A stretch of DNA of 64,000 nt from Chloroflexota bacterium (GTDB lineage Bacteria; Chloroflexota; UBA11872), in contig JAPOYR010000011.1 of the NCBI GenBank assembly GCA_026706485.1, forward strand, positions 372,001 to 436,000. The letters are read 5' to 3'. The translations under genes were made by a program, and so were the position numbers. The notes beneath the pieces were generated by a model, which was given only the letters and a program-made list of their open reading frames with translations, did no database searches and was not told the DNA's origin. Positions 16,985 through 26,289 of the stretch are shown here, piece after piece. How positions within the stretch are numbered: position 1 is the first letter of the stretch; each line of letters starts with the position of its first letter.

Positions 16985-18601
16985 ATGCGCGCCGGCGGCG
17001 CACGCAGCGGACGAACGCCCGTGGCCACCCTCGTCGCCGTCCTGATAGCGCTGAGCGTGGCTTGCAGCGGTGCCGATGGGATCGATGAGGTAAAGCCGTC
17101 GTTCCCGACGTCGGCGCCGGTCGCTGCTGAGTCGGCATCCGCGGTTGAAACGGACGGTTCGCTCGCGGTGGCGTCGGCGGTCCAAACGGTCGCGCCCGGC
17201 CCCACATCGCACGCCGGCAACGCGACGCCCCGGGCCGTCACCGCCACGGCGCCGGACTTGTCGACTACGGGCCAGCCCGCGGGAGTGCGAGATGACCACG
17301 GGCACGGCGAAGCGGCCGCCACCAGCGGACCGGAGTCGACCGTGGAGGAATTCTTGGCGGAGGGTCTGCACTTGGCGGGGGCGTCGCCGGTGCACCTGGC
17401 GGTGCGGGGGATGGCCGCGGCAGACACGGTGCGCTGCGCGTGGCGGGGCATCGCGCGAACCGCGGCGCAGCGGGAGGGCGCGATCCGGTTCTGGCTGCGG
17501 CTGGACGCGAGCGAAACGATCCCGGCTGCGGACTATCTGGGGATCCTGTTCGCGGTCACTTGGGACACGATCGACCCGAAGTACCGGGAGACGGCGAAGT
17601 CGAACTTCCTGGCGATCGCGCGGGGCGGGCTGTCGGAGGAGTATCTGTTCCTGACCTGCTTCGCGGACTACACGGTGAGCAGTTATCTGCTGGGCGCGGG
17701 GCCGACGACGGTGACGGTGGCGTACGACAACTGGGGCGAGGCGCGCTCCTATGAGTTGTACGTGCGGGAGCACGAGGCAGGGACGTACGGCACGGACCCG
17801 TTGCAGGCACGCGGGGACTACGAGGCGTCGCTGCAAGCCAAGGTGGTGGCGGCGGAGGAAGCCTTGGCGGCTGAGATCGGGGGCCGGGAGCGGATCGTGT
17901 TCCTGGCGCCGATGGGTGCGCATAACGCGATTGCGTTCGAGGCCTGGCAGGCGGTGGCGCACTGGGACGTGGCGACGGCGGCCGACGGCACGGTCACCGC
18001 GGTGCGGGTGGGGACACCGGAAGGCGACCCAGAGCACACGCAGACGCTGGCCAACTTGACCAGCCGGATCACCACGGCGGCGGCGAGCGACGCGCATGCA
18101 ACCACGCGGATAGCCAATGTCACGGGGCTGCAGCAGGCATACCGGGACATGGGGGCCTACGACGACATCACGCCGGACGATGGCGATACAACCACCTTCA
18201 CGCCGGCGCAGCCGCCGCCGGTGTCGGGGTGCGCCAACGGCACGGCGGTGGGCACGCCCAACGCCAACCGCGGCTTGGTCCAGGACTGCGAGACGCTGCT
18301 GGCGGCCAAGGACGGACTGCGGGGCGCGGCCACGGTGAACTGGAGCACAAGCACGGTCATCTCTAACTGGGAGGGCGTCACCACCGGCGGCACGCCGAGC
18401 CGGGTGACGGGGCTGAACCTCTCCCGCAAGAGCCTGACAGGGACGATCCCGGCGGGGCTGGGCCGCCTGTTCGCGTTGACCACGCTCAACCTGAGCGGTA
18501 ACCAGCTGACCGGGACGATCCCGCCGGAGCTGGGCTGGCTGACGAACCTGACCGAGCTGCGGCTGTCGGGCAATGCGCTGACGGGAACGGGGCAGCCATA
18601 G
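16985..18601 (+). CDS. Lipoprotein with unknown middle domain and plant-type LRR tail
   Basis: About 538 residues. Signal peptide LIALSVACSG (lipid Cys near 27), then a Ser/Thr/Ala-rich linker of roughly 80 residues, an unrecognised domain of about 270 residues with aromatic-rich helices (EEYLFLTCFADYTVSSYLLG), a PPP linker and the same cap-plus-LRR module as the gene upstream, here with only two to three repeats ending abruptly in GNALTGTGQP. The LRR may therefore be truncated. Alternative starts are ATG 16940 and a GTG at 16955 that overlaps the upstream stop; either way the two genes are probably co-transcribed. Confidence 0.78.
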   Translation: MRAGGARSGRTPVATLVAVLIALSVACSGADGIDEVKPSFPTSAPVAAESASAVETDGSLAVASAVQTVAPGPTSHAGNATPRAVTATAPDLSTTGQPAGVRDDHGHGEAAATSGPESTVEEFLAEGLHLAGASPVHLAVRGMAAADTVRCAWRGIARTAAQREGAIRFWLRLDASETIPAADYLGILFAVTWDTIDPKYRETAKSNFLAIARGGLSEEYLFLTCFADYTVSSYLLGAGPTTVTVAYDNWGEARSYELYVREHEAGTYGTDPLQARGDYEASLQAKVVAAEEALAAEIGGRERIVFLAPMGAHNAIAFEAWQAVAHWDVATAADGTVTAVRVGTPEGDPEHTQTLANLTSRITTAAASDAHATTRIANVTGLQQAYRDMGAYDDITPDDGDTTTFTPAQPPPVSGCANGTAVGTPNANRGLVQDCETLLAAKDGLRGAATVNWSTSTVISNWEGVTTGGTPSRVTGLNLSRKSLTGTIPAGLGRLFALTTLNLSGNQLTGTIPPELGWLTNLTELRLSGNALTGTGQP

Positions 18602-18772
18602 CCACAGCGCGACGACCGTGGTGGCCATCACCGTCACTAAGGTCGCCGCGCCGGCGGTGGCACGACGGAACTTGCAGCCCGGCGCGGCCTTCGCGCCGCC
18701 GGCCGTCCGCGGACGCCCGGCCTAGCCCATTCGCCCAGGTCGCCGCCCTGTCTTCCCCTCGTGGCAGAATGC

Positions 18773-19441
18773 ATGACTATGGCGCTGACAAGTACGGCTG
18801 AAGACTATCTACTCGCGATCTATGGGTTGCGCGCCGAGGGTGGGCCCGTCATCGCCGCTCGACTCGCGGAACGCCTGGGGGTATCGGCGCCAACGGTGTC
18901 GGCATCGCTCGAACGGCTGGTGCGCGACGGTCACGTGTGGATCGCTCCGCAACGCGAGGTGTTCCTGACGCTTGGCGGCGAGCGCACCGCCGAGAAGCTG
19001 GCCCGGCGCCACCGGCTGATCGAGCACTGGCTGATCCGGACGCTGGGGCTCGGCTGGGCCGAGGTGCACCACGAGGCCGACCGCTTGGAGCACGCCATCT
19101 CGCCCGAGCTCACGGATCGAATCTCGGAGTCGCTGGGCCATCCGCCCACGTGCCCGCACGGATTGCCCATCCCGGGCAACTATCCGGAAACCGACGTGGG
19201 CAACCTGTTCAAGCTGTCGACGGCCGAGGTCGGGTCCAAAGTACGGGTGGTGCGGCTCTCCGAGCCCGCGGAGGATGACAGCGAGCTCCTGCGCTATTTC
19301 GAGGAGAAGCAACTGGTCCCCGGACGGGTGATCGAGGTCGTTGAGCAGACGCCGGCCGGGCATATCGTGGTGCAGGTGGACGACCAGTCCGCCGTGGTTG
19401 ACGACACGGTTGCCACCAATCTGTGGGTAATCGCGGCGTAG
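18773..19441 (+). CDS. DtxR/MntR family metal-dependent transcriptional regulator
   Basis: A 222-residue repressor. Residues 5-70 form the winged helix (TSTAEDYLLAIYGL, RLGVSAPTVSASLERLVRDG), followed by the dimerisation/metal domain with the ligands of ARRHRLIEHWL, AEVHHEADRLEHAIS and HPPTCPHGLPIP. The last 75 residues look like a FeoA/SH3-type domain. The family senses Fe2+ or Mn2+ and represses uptake genes; no metal transporter lies beside it, so it may act elsewhere. Start is ATG 18773 or 18779. Confidence 0.9.
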   Translation: MTMALTSTAEDYLLAIYGLRAEGGPVIAARLAERLGVSAPTVSASLERLVRDGHVWIAPQREVFLTLGGERTAEKLARRHRLIEHWLIRTLGLGWAEVHHEADRLEHAISPELTDRISESLGHPPTCPHGLPIPGNYPETDVGNLFKLSTAEVGSKVRVVRLSEPAEDDSELLRYFEEKQLVPGRVIEVVEQTPAGHIVVQVDDQSAVVDDTVATNLWVIAA

Positions 19442-19538
19442 CCGCCCGCCGCAAACGCCCCCGCGCCATGATCACTCGTCGTTCGCCGCACGCTGCGCCA
19501 ATGCGCCGACGTTGTCCCCCGCACGAACCGGCCGGCGC

Positions 19539-22121
19539 ATGACGGCTGAGGTTCGCCCGAGCCGTATCTTTACCGTTCGGCCGGCGCTTCCGCGGCGTCT
19601 CGAGCGCTTGCGCGATCTGGCGTTCAACGTGTGGTGGGCGTGGACGCCGGCGGCGCAGGACCTGTTTCGGCGCATCGACGCCGAAGCCTGGCACGCCTCG
19701 CAGGGGAATCCGGTGGCCGTGCTCACCCGGGCAGCTCCGGGCCAGCTCCAAGTGCTGGCCGAGGACCCGATCTTCATCGCCGACCTTGACCGCGTGTCCG
19801 AAGCCTATGACCAGTATTTGAGCCGCCCCACGTGGTTCGAGCAAGTGCACGGGCATCTCGAGGGACTGCGGGTGGCCTACGTCTCCATGGAGTTCGGCGT
19901 GGCGGAATCGGTGCCGCTGTATTCCGGCGGCCTGGGCGTGCTGGCGGGTGATCAGCTCAAGGCCGCCAGCGATCTCGGGGTGCCGCTGGTCGGCGTCGGC
20001 ATGCTCTACCGCCAGGGGTACTTCCGGCAGTCGATCGATCCCTCCGGCGCGCAGCGCGAGCAGTTTCCGGAAAACGACGTGGAGGTCCTGCCCGTGGTCG
20101 CGGTGCGGGCGGGCGACGGGCAGCCGCTGACGGTTCGGGTGCCGATTGACGGGCATGAGATTGCGGTTCGGCTGTGGCGAATGGACGTGGGTCGCGTGCC
20201 GCTGATCCTGCTCGATGCCAACACGCCGGAGAACAGCCCGGCGGACCGCGAGCTGACGTCCCGGCTGTACATCGGTGACAGCGACATTCGCATTCGGCAG
20301 GAGCTGCTGCTGGGCGTCGCCGGCATGCGCGCCTTGGACGCGCTCGATCTCACGCCGACCGTGGCCCATTTGAACGAGGGGCATAGCGCGTTTCTCATTC
20401 TGGAGCGCTTCCAGGCGCTGCGCGCGCAGACCGGTCTCAGCGAGGCCGCGGCGATGCAGATCGTGCGCGCGACCAATGTCTTCACCACGCACACGCCGGT
20501 CGCGGCCGGCCACGACGAGTTTTCGGCGGAACAGGTGAAGCGTCATGCCGGCGCCTATTTGCAGGCGTCGAACATCGATGTCGAGCATGCGCTGGCGCTG
20601 GGCCGGGTTGACGGCGCCAACGACGGCGAGCCGTTTGGCATCACCACCCTGGCCATGCGCGGTTCCGCCTGGCGCAATGGCGTGAGCGCGCTTCACGGCA
20701 CCGTGAGCCGTCGGATGTGGGAACGGCTGTGGCCGGGCGTCCCGGTCGGCGAGGTTCCGATCGGACACGTGACCAATGGAGTGCATCTGCGCACCTGGGT
20801 ATCTCGCGAGCTTAACGGCCTGCTCCAGCGCTACATGGGGCGCCATTGGGCCGAGCGCACCGATCCGCAGGGCATCGAGGAAGGCTTGGCCGCCATTCCC
20901 GACGACGAGCTTTGGCGGGTGCATACGCAACGTCGCGAGCGTCTGGTGGCCAACGTCCGGCGACGCCTGCGAGCGCAGGCGGAGCATCGAGGAGCCGCGG
21001 CGCACGAGTTGGCGCAGGCGTCCGCCGCCCTGCACAGCGATGTGCTCACGGTTGGGTTCGCGCGCCGCTTCGCGCTCTACAAGCGCCCAACCCTGCTGCT
21101 GCACGACGTGGAACGGCTCAAGGCAATCGTCGGGAACTCCCACCGCCCGGTGCAGATCATCTTTGCGGGCAAGGCCCATCCCAACGACGATCTGGCCAAG
21201 GACTTGCTGCGCGAAATCACGGCCATCAGCCGCGACCCGGCATTCGAAGGGCGGCTGGTCTTCGTGGAGGACTACGACATGGGACTGGCGCGCGACCTGG
21301 TGCAGGGTTGCGACGTGTGGCTGAACTTGCCGATTCCACCGCAGGAGGCCAGCGGCACGAGCGGGATGAAGGCGGCAGCCAACGGCGTGCTCAATGCCAG
21401 CGTCCTGGACGGTTGGTGGGACGAGGCCTACACGCCCGAGGCGGGTTGGGCGATTGGCCGGGCGGATGTCGACGACGAACGGCAGCGGGACGCGAGCGAC
21501 GCTGGGGCGATCTACGACCTGCTCGAGCACACGGTGGCCCCGCTGTTCTACGACGTCGGGGCGGGAGAGACGCCGACGGCCTGGGTCCGAATGGCGCGGC
21601 GCTCGATGGCCCTGGCGCTGACGAGCTACAGCGCGAACCGAATGGTCCAAGATTATGTCGAGTCATTCTACGGTCCCGCGCACCTGCTCGGCCGGAGCCT
21701 GCGCGAGCACCAGGGCGGTGCGGCCACCGAGCTCGCCCACTGGCTCGACCATCTGGTGGCGCAGTGGCCTCACGTGCATATCGCGGAAGTGCACGCCGAC
21801 GGCCCCAGCCAGGTCGACGCGGGGATGATCGTGCCCGTGCGAGCGCGCGTGGCCCTGGCGGGGCTGAGTCCCGACGACGTGACGGTCGAGGTATTCGTGG
21901 GGCACGTGGACTTCGACGGCGCGCTAATCGGCGGTCGGGCCGAGGTGACCGAGCATGCAAGCGCGGACGCAGACGGCGCCCACTGGTTCACGGGACGCGC
22001 CGTGCTGTCCCAAAGCGGACGCCTGGGCATTGCCGTCCGCGTGATTCCACGCCATTCCCTGCTGGCCGGGCCGTACGATACCGGGCTGATTCGCTGGAGC
22101 GAGGCGGCCGGCGCGACCTGA
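19539..22121 (+). CDS. glgP: Alpha-glucan (glycogen/maltodextrin) phosphorylase
   Basis: An 860-residue GT35 phosphorylase that releases glucose 1-phosphate from alpha-1,4-glucan using PLP. It has the N-terminal DUF3417 region (NVWWAWTPAAQDLF) of the archaeal/bacterial short type, YFSMEFG-like AYVSMEFG, the HLNEGHSAF and HTPVAAGHDEF motifs, GFARRFALYKRP, and the PLP-lysine segment EASGTSGMKAAANG. ATG 19539 is used. It is monocistronic between the DtxR regulator and a ferredoxin gene. Confidence 0.93.
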   Translation: MTAEVRPSRIFTVRPALPRRLERLRDLAFNVWWAWTPAAQDLFRRIDAEAWHASQGNPVAVLTRAAPGQLQVLAEDPIFIADLDRVSEAYDQYLSRPTWFEQVHGHLEGLRVAYVSMEFGVAESVPLYSGGLGVLAGDQLKAASDLGVPLVGVGMLYRQGYFRQSIDPSGAQREQFPENDVEVLPVVAVRAGDGQPLTVRVPIDGHEIAVRLWRMDVGRVPLILLDANTPENSPADRELTSRLYIGDSDIRIRQELLLGVAGMRALDALDLTPTVAHLNEGHSAFLILERFQALRAQTGLSEAAAMQIVRATNVFTTHTPVAAGHDEFSAEQVKRHAGAYLQASNIDVEHALALGRVDGANDGEPFGITTLAMRGSAWRNGVSALHGTVSRRMWERLWPGVPVGEVPIGHVTNGVHLRTWVSRELNGLLQRYMGRHWAERTDPQGIEEGLAAIPDDELWRVHTQRRERLVANVRRRLRAQAEHRGAAAHELAQASAALHSDVLTVGFARRFALYKRPTLLLHDVERLKAIVGNSHRPVQIIFAGKAHPNDDLAKDLLREITAISRDPAFEGRLVFVEDYDMGLARDLVQGCDVWLNLPIPPQEASGTSGMKAAANGVLNASVLDGWWDEAYTPEAGWAIGRADVDDERQRDASDAGAIYDLLEHTVAPLFYDVGAGETPTAWVRMARRSMALALTSYSANRMVQDYVESFYGPAHLLGRSLREHQGGAATELAHWLDHLVAQWPHVHIAEVHADGPSQVDAGMIVPVRARVALAGLSPDDVTVEVFVGHVDFDGALIGGRAEVTEHASADADGAHWFTGRAVLSQSGRLGIAVRVIPRHSLLAGPYDTGLIRWSEAAGAT

Positions 22122-22248
22122 TGCTTAGGCGTCGGGCATCGGCCGCGTCTTTTGTGAGTGACCCCTCAAGCGTTTACCCTGAGGTACCGTTTCGGCCGGC
22201 AGACCGGTCGGACAGCGCTTGCGCCGACACAGGAGGAATCCCCCGTCG

Positions 22249-22506
22249 ATGACGTACGTAATTGCCGAGCCATGCATCGGTACGAAGGACGCCTCGTGCG
22301 TGGACGTTTGCCCTGTCGACTGCATTCATCCGGGTCCAGACGCGCCCGAGCATGAGGCGGCCGACATGCTCTACATCGACCCCGTGGAGTGCATCGACTG
22401 CGGCGCCTGTGAGCCGGTATGTCCCGTGACGGCCATCTTCCCGGACTTTGACGTGCCCGAGGAGTGGGCGCACTACACGGAGATCAACGCGGACTACTTC
22501 GCGTAG
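22249..22506 (+). CDS. Ferredoxin, 3Fe-4S/4Fe-4S type
   Basis: An 85-residue seven-iron-type ferredoxin. The first cluster region has Cys in [19 protein letters not shown] and the second in [16 protein letters not shown], the typical CxxCxxCxxxCP pattern. It transfers electrons in the cytoplasm; the partner is unknown. AGGAGG lies upstream of the ATG at 22249 and rejects the longer frame from 22219. Confidence 0.94.
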   Translation: MTYVIAEPCIGTKDASCVDVCPVDCIHPGPDAPEHEAADMLYIDPVECIDCGACEPVCPVTAIFPDFDVPEEWAHYTEINADYFA

Positions 22507-22521
22507 CCGGGCGCTCTGCGG

Positions 22522-23862
22522 CTAGCCGGCACCCTTGTGCATGACAGCCAGCGCCTCATACGAGGGTCGGGGCGAGCCGTCGGGGCGCAGGACGCCGAAG
22601 GGGAATTTCTCGTCTTCCGGTCCCACGACGGATTGGAAGTTGAGATTCCACACGAAGGCGTGGGTGATGTAGTCGTATTGCTCGCGCACGAGCCGGATGG
22701 CATCGACGAGAAACTCCGCCTGATCGGCCTCGGAATTGTCGACGCCGTAGCCGTAGGCCGGGTCCTGATTGGCGGTTGACCAGCCAAACTCGGTGATCCA
22801 GATGGGCTTTGCCCCGTCGCCGAACTCCTCCATGACCGCCCGGTGCTGCGTGAAGCGCTGGAAGTAGAAGCTCGCATGACCGTTCCAGCCGTCGCCGCGC
22901 GGAGATCCGATCTCCTGGCGCGGAGCATTGTTGAATCCCCCCGGGTGGATGCCCCAGGCGTCGAATCCGTCGCGGACGATGCCGTCGTTGTACTCATACA
23001 TGCGGCGGAGGAACGACACATCGTCCACGGCCTGCACCTGCTGGTCGGGAATGTCGACATCGCCGGCGGGTGTGAGGGCGCCTCCAATGGTCACGGCGTT
23101 GGGATCGCCGGCGCGCACTCCGCGGTGGCCAGCCAGGAGCAGCTCCACAAACTCCCCGGCGTTGATGCGTCCGTAGCCCCACTCGCGTGAGAGATTGGCC
23201 TCGTTCCACAGCTCATAGGCCTGCACGGCGCCCCGATACCGGGACGAAATGACCTGCATGAAGTCCTCGAAGTCCTTGGGATCGGCTGGAGGGCCGTGCG
23301 CCCCCTCGCCGAGCGCCCAGCCGGGCGCGCGCACGACGCTCAGCATCAGGTTCAATCCGGCGGCCGAAGTGGCGGTCACAATCTTGTCCAGCTCCCGCCA
23401 GTCGTAGCCGCCCTTTTCGATCGGCTCGGTCTGGCTCCATTCCACCTGCTGCTTGAGCCAGTTGAATCCGGCGTCGAGCGTCCGGCTGACAATGAGGTCG
23501 CGGTCCTGGTTATAGATATGAGCCTGAAAGCCATAGCCATCGAGGCGGCGAAGCGCCGCGTCGGGGTCATTCGGATCGGGAGTCGGCACCGCCGGACTTG
23601 GCGCGACCGGGGCCGGGGTGTCGGGACTTGGCGTAGCCGGGTCCGGCGTGGCTGGGACTGGCGTAGATGGGCTCGGCGTGAGGACCTTAGGCGTGAGCAC
23701 GCCCGCGGTGACCGCGGAGCCCGCCTGCGTCGGCGTCGGCTCGGCGGGTGCGGAAACGGTAGCGGCGTCGGTCACCCCGTTTCCGGATTCGCCACAGGCC
23801 AGAGTGGCCGCTCCGGCCGCGAGGACGGTCAGCAAGCGTCGCCTCGACCACCGGCGCGGCAT
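22522..23862 (-). CDS. Glycosidase-like lipoprotein (GH5/GH39-type TIM barrel)
   Basis: A 446-residue exported protein: twin-Arg-like start RRWSRRRLL, lipobox-like TLACG, then a Pro/Thr/Ser/Ala-rich linker of about 60 residues, then a TIM-barrel glycosidase domain. ELWNEANL holds the likely acid/base Glu and WITEFGWST the likely nucleophile Glu, the clan GH-A arrangement. The substrate is unknown; a cell-surface polysaccharide-degrading role is inferred. ATG 23862 is chosen over an upstream TTG. Confidence 0.82.
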   Translation of the reverse strand: MPRRWSRRRLLTVLAAGAATLACGESGNGVTDAATVSAPAEPTPTQAGSAVTAGVLTPKVLTPSPSTPVPATPDPATPSPDTPAPVAPSPAVPTPDPNDPDAALRRLDGYGFQAHIYNQDRDLIVSRTLDAGFNWLKQQVEWSQTEPIEKGGYDWRELDKIVTATSAAGLNLMLSVVRAPGWALGEGAHGPPADPKDFEDFMQVISSRYRGAVQAYELWNEANLSREWGYGRINAGEFVELLLAGHRGVRAGDPNAVTIGGALTPAGDVDIPDQQVQAVDDVSFLRRMYEYNDGIVRDGFDAWGIHPGGFNNAPRQEIGSPRGDGWNGHASFYFQRFTQHRAVMEEFGDGAKPIWITEFGWSTANQDPAYGYGVDNSEADQAEFLVDAIRLVREQYDYITHAFVWNLNFQSVVGPEDEKFPFGVLRPDGSPRPSYEALAVMHKGAG

Positions 23863-23986
23863 GGAAATCGGCAACGTGCGACGTATCCTTGAGTACAAAC
23901 CGCGTGGATGGTATCAAGGCGGGGATGGCGCGCCGGCGACCGCCAACCCGCGTCTCCCAACCAACCGTCGCTAGAGGAAGGTCCGC

Positions 23987-24850
23987 ATGGCCCAGCGCAG
24001 ATACGGGAATTCAGTCCTTGGCATAGGCGTAATCTTGGTGATCGCAGTGATCATCATCGGGCTGTTCAGCGTCCGCTTCGTGGGCGTTGGCGAGGTCGGC
24101 GTGATTCACACGTTCGGCGTCGTGGACCCGGTACCAAAGCCGCAGGGCCTGCTGCTGAAGCTGCCGTGGGCGACGCTGGACACCTACAGCGTGCGGACGC
24201 AGTCGATCACGATGAGCTCGCGCGCCGAGGAAGTCGGAGTCTCCGATCAGACCGTGCGGACGCTGACCTCCGAAGGGTTGTCGGTCGGCCTCGACATCAC
24301 GACGCTCTTCGTGCTCACTTTCGCCAATGCGCCGGAGGTGCGCAATAACGTCGGTCCAGAAGGCGTCTACCAGGAAATCATTGTTCGGCCGGCCATTCGG
24401 GACGCGATTCGCGACGTGGTGGCGCAATACACGGCCGAGGCGCTGTACACGACGGCTCGCGAGGAAATCAGCAGCCGCATCCAGGCCCAGTTGGACGAGT
24501 TGCTCAATCCGCGCGGCGTCTCCATCCAGAATGTGCTGTTGCGCGACGTGACCCTGCCGGCGGTGATCACCCAGGCCATCGAGAACAAGCTGGCCGCCGA
24601 GCAAGCGATTCAGGAACGCCGCTTCCGGGTCGACGAGGCCAAGGAAGAGGCCCAGCGCCGGATCGAGGAGGCGAACGGTATCGCCGAGGCCAACCGGCGG
24701 ATCAACGAGTCGCTCACCGCGGCAGTGCTGCAGGACAAGTACATCCAGGCGCTGCGCGAGATGGGCTCGGGCAGCGTGGTGTACGTGCCCACGAATCCGG
24801 AAACCGGGCTGCCGGTGATCCTGGGCACCCCGGAGCTCGGATCGAACTGA
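23987..24850 (+). CDS. SPFH/prohibitin-like membrane protein
   Basis: A 287-residue protein with one N-terminal membrane segment (about 11-32, LGIGVILVIAVIIIGLF), an SPFH/band-7 domain (VGVGEVGVIHTFGVV to about residue 190) and a charged coiled coil rich in Glu/Ala/Arg (IQERRFRVDEAKEEAQRRIE). Prohibitin-like proteins form ring scaffolds in membranes and modulate FtsH-type proteases. ATG 23987 follows GAGGAAGG. tRNA-Val lies 61 bases downstream. Confidence 0.92.
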   Translation: MAQRRYGNSVLGIGVILVIAVIIIGLFSVRFVGVGEVGVIHTFGVVDPVPKPQGLLLKLPWATLDTYSVRTQSITMSSRAEEVGVSDQTVRTLTSEGLSVGLDITTLFVLTFANAPEVRNNVGPEGVYQEIIVRPAIRDAIRDVVAQYTAEALYTTAREEISSRIQAQLDELLNPRGVSIQNVLLRDVTLPAVITQAIENKLAAEQAIQERRFRVDEAKEEAQRRIEEANGIAEANRRINESLTAAVLQDKYIQALREMGSGSVVYVPTNPETGLPVILGTPELGSN

Positions 24851-24911
24851 CGGCTGACGGAAACGTCCAAGTCGTAGGGCGGGATGCCGCCGGGCTCGAC
24901 CCGGCGGCGAT

Positions 24912-24984
24912 GGGCGATTAGCTCAGCTGGGAGAGCGCTACGTTTACACCGTAGAAGTCGCAGGTTCGAGTCCTGCATCGCCCA
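24912..24984 (+). tRNA. tRNA-Val (TAC)
   Basis: A 73-base cloverleaf: acceptor GGGCGAT pairs with ATCGCCC, D arm TAGCTCAGCTGGGAGAGC, anticodon stem CTACG/CGTAG with loop TTTACAC (anticodon TAC, U33 present), T arm with GGTTCGAGTCC. CCA is not encoded (ACCG follows). The nurA-herA-methyltransferase cassette begins 225 bases downstream. Confidence 0.96.
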
Positions 24985-25209
24985 CCGTATGCAGCCCGAA
25001 TATTCTCTACGTGCAACGCACGCCCCGTCAGCAGTCGTGCATTCACTCGCGAGAGATGCCGCACGAGCTGACTCCGAAAAGGACTTGCGGTGCGTGGGCC
25101 CTTTAGATTTGGCCGTTGCGCTCTGCCACCACGGACGTGCCAGGTGCGAACGTGATCGACGGCGTGCGACCCTAATGGGCACCGATTTCGTTATGCAAGG
25201 TCGCGAGCG

Positions 25210-26289
25210 ATGACGACCGAGCACCTGGGCGGACGCTACTTCGCCGATGCACTCGACGGTCGCGTGGACATCACCGACAGCTACGAGGTGTTGGGCGACC
25301 TTCCGAATCTTGTGGGCGTCTCATCGGGAGAGGAAGACGAGATCGTCGATCAGATTCGCCGACTGATTCAGGATGAGGGGGGTGGAGTCGCAACAATCGG
25401 CGGCACGGCCGCGCCGGCCACCGCAGACGCAAACAATCTATATCACGCCGATCTCATCGCCGCGGTCGACGGAACAGACGCCGTCGCCCCTCTGAGATTC
25501 GTCGCGGATACGCTCTACGCCGTCGGAATGGTGCGGGTGACGCCGCGGACGCACCATCAGCCCAAGGCGTTTGTGACGCGAACAAGGGCGTCACATTCAG
25601 CCTCCCAGAGTCTCCCGAGTGGCAACTTGAGTGACGCCGTCCAGCGCTGGAGTGAGCACCTTCGCGGTGCTCGAGAGCATGAGAGATCGTGGACGAGCAC
25701 ATTTAGAGAGTACGGGGAACGCGAAGTCGCGCTCGACTGGCTGAGGGGTGATGACGCCAGATTCGTTCTGGTTGATGGCCCAATAATCACCCAGAACATG
25801 CTTACGCAAGATCGGGCCCGCGGCCTGCTCCAGAACTTGGTCGCAACTCGGCGCGCAATCGGGTTTATCAAGGAGCTAACTGCTAACCCCTTGCTTACTG
25901 CGATCGGGTATGCGCTTCGACCGGACGAGGTCTTTGTGCTGAGCGACTGGAGGAATATTCTGTCCGACCGCTTCGGTGCAAGGCAGAGACATATCGGGAC
26001 ATGGGTCGAGCAACATGGAGAGGCAATTGTTAGGGCCGTCTACAAAGTCCGCAACCGGGCGTTCGCCGTCGAGTGTCACATCGAGCGACTGCCACTCGCA
26101 TTCGCAATCCTCGAACACGACAACGGGGGAGCGCTGGACCATGACATCCCAATGCTGCTGCAAATCGCCGACAACCATGTGCGGTCACGATTTAACGGCA
26201 ACCGCGCGCGTGAGGAAGTGATTGCACGCTTCGCTTCATCCGAGCCGAGTCGATTCCTTGCCCTTACAAGCGAGAGGGGATTGCGTTGA
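25210..26289 (+). CDS. NurA-like nuclease domain protein
   Basis: A 359-residue protein with NurA features: LIAAVDGTD near residue 84 and FVLVDGPII near 184 supply the acidic metal ligands of the RNase H-like NurA fold, then AIGFIKELTANP and the C-terminal HIERLPLAFAILEHDNGG with IPMLLQIADNH. NurA is a 5'-end-resecting nuclease that works with the HerA hexamer in archaea; some bacteria use such pairs against phage. Its stop overlaps the herA TTG start by four bases. The block is less GC-rich than the flanks. Confidence 0.8.
   Translation: MTTEHLGGRYFADALDGRVDITDSYEVLGDLPNLVGVSSGEEDEIVDQIRRLIQDEGGGVATIGGTAAPATADANNLYHADLIAAVDGTDAVAPLRFVADTLYAVGMVRVTPRTHHQPKAFVTRTRASHSASQSLPSGNLSDAVQRWSEHLRGAREHERSWTSTFREYGEREVALDWLRGDDARFVLVDGPIITQNMLTQDRARGLLQNLVATRRAIGFIKELTANPLLTAIGYALRPDEVFVLSDWRNILSDRFGARQRHIGTWVEQHGEAIVRAVYKVRNRAFAVECHIERLPLAFAILEHDNGGALDHDIPMLLQIADNHVRSRFNGNRAREEVIARFASSEPSRFLALTSERGLR

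Noticed and set aside
19209-21650. An 813-codon minus-strand frame opposite the phosphorylase
   Set aside because: Composition is a mirror of the phosphorylase gene and nothing in it resembles a protein family.
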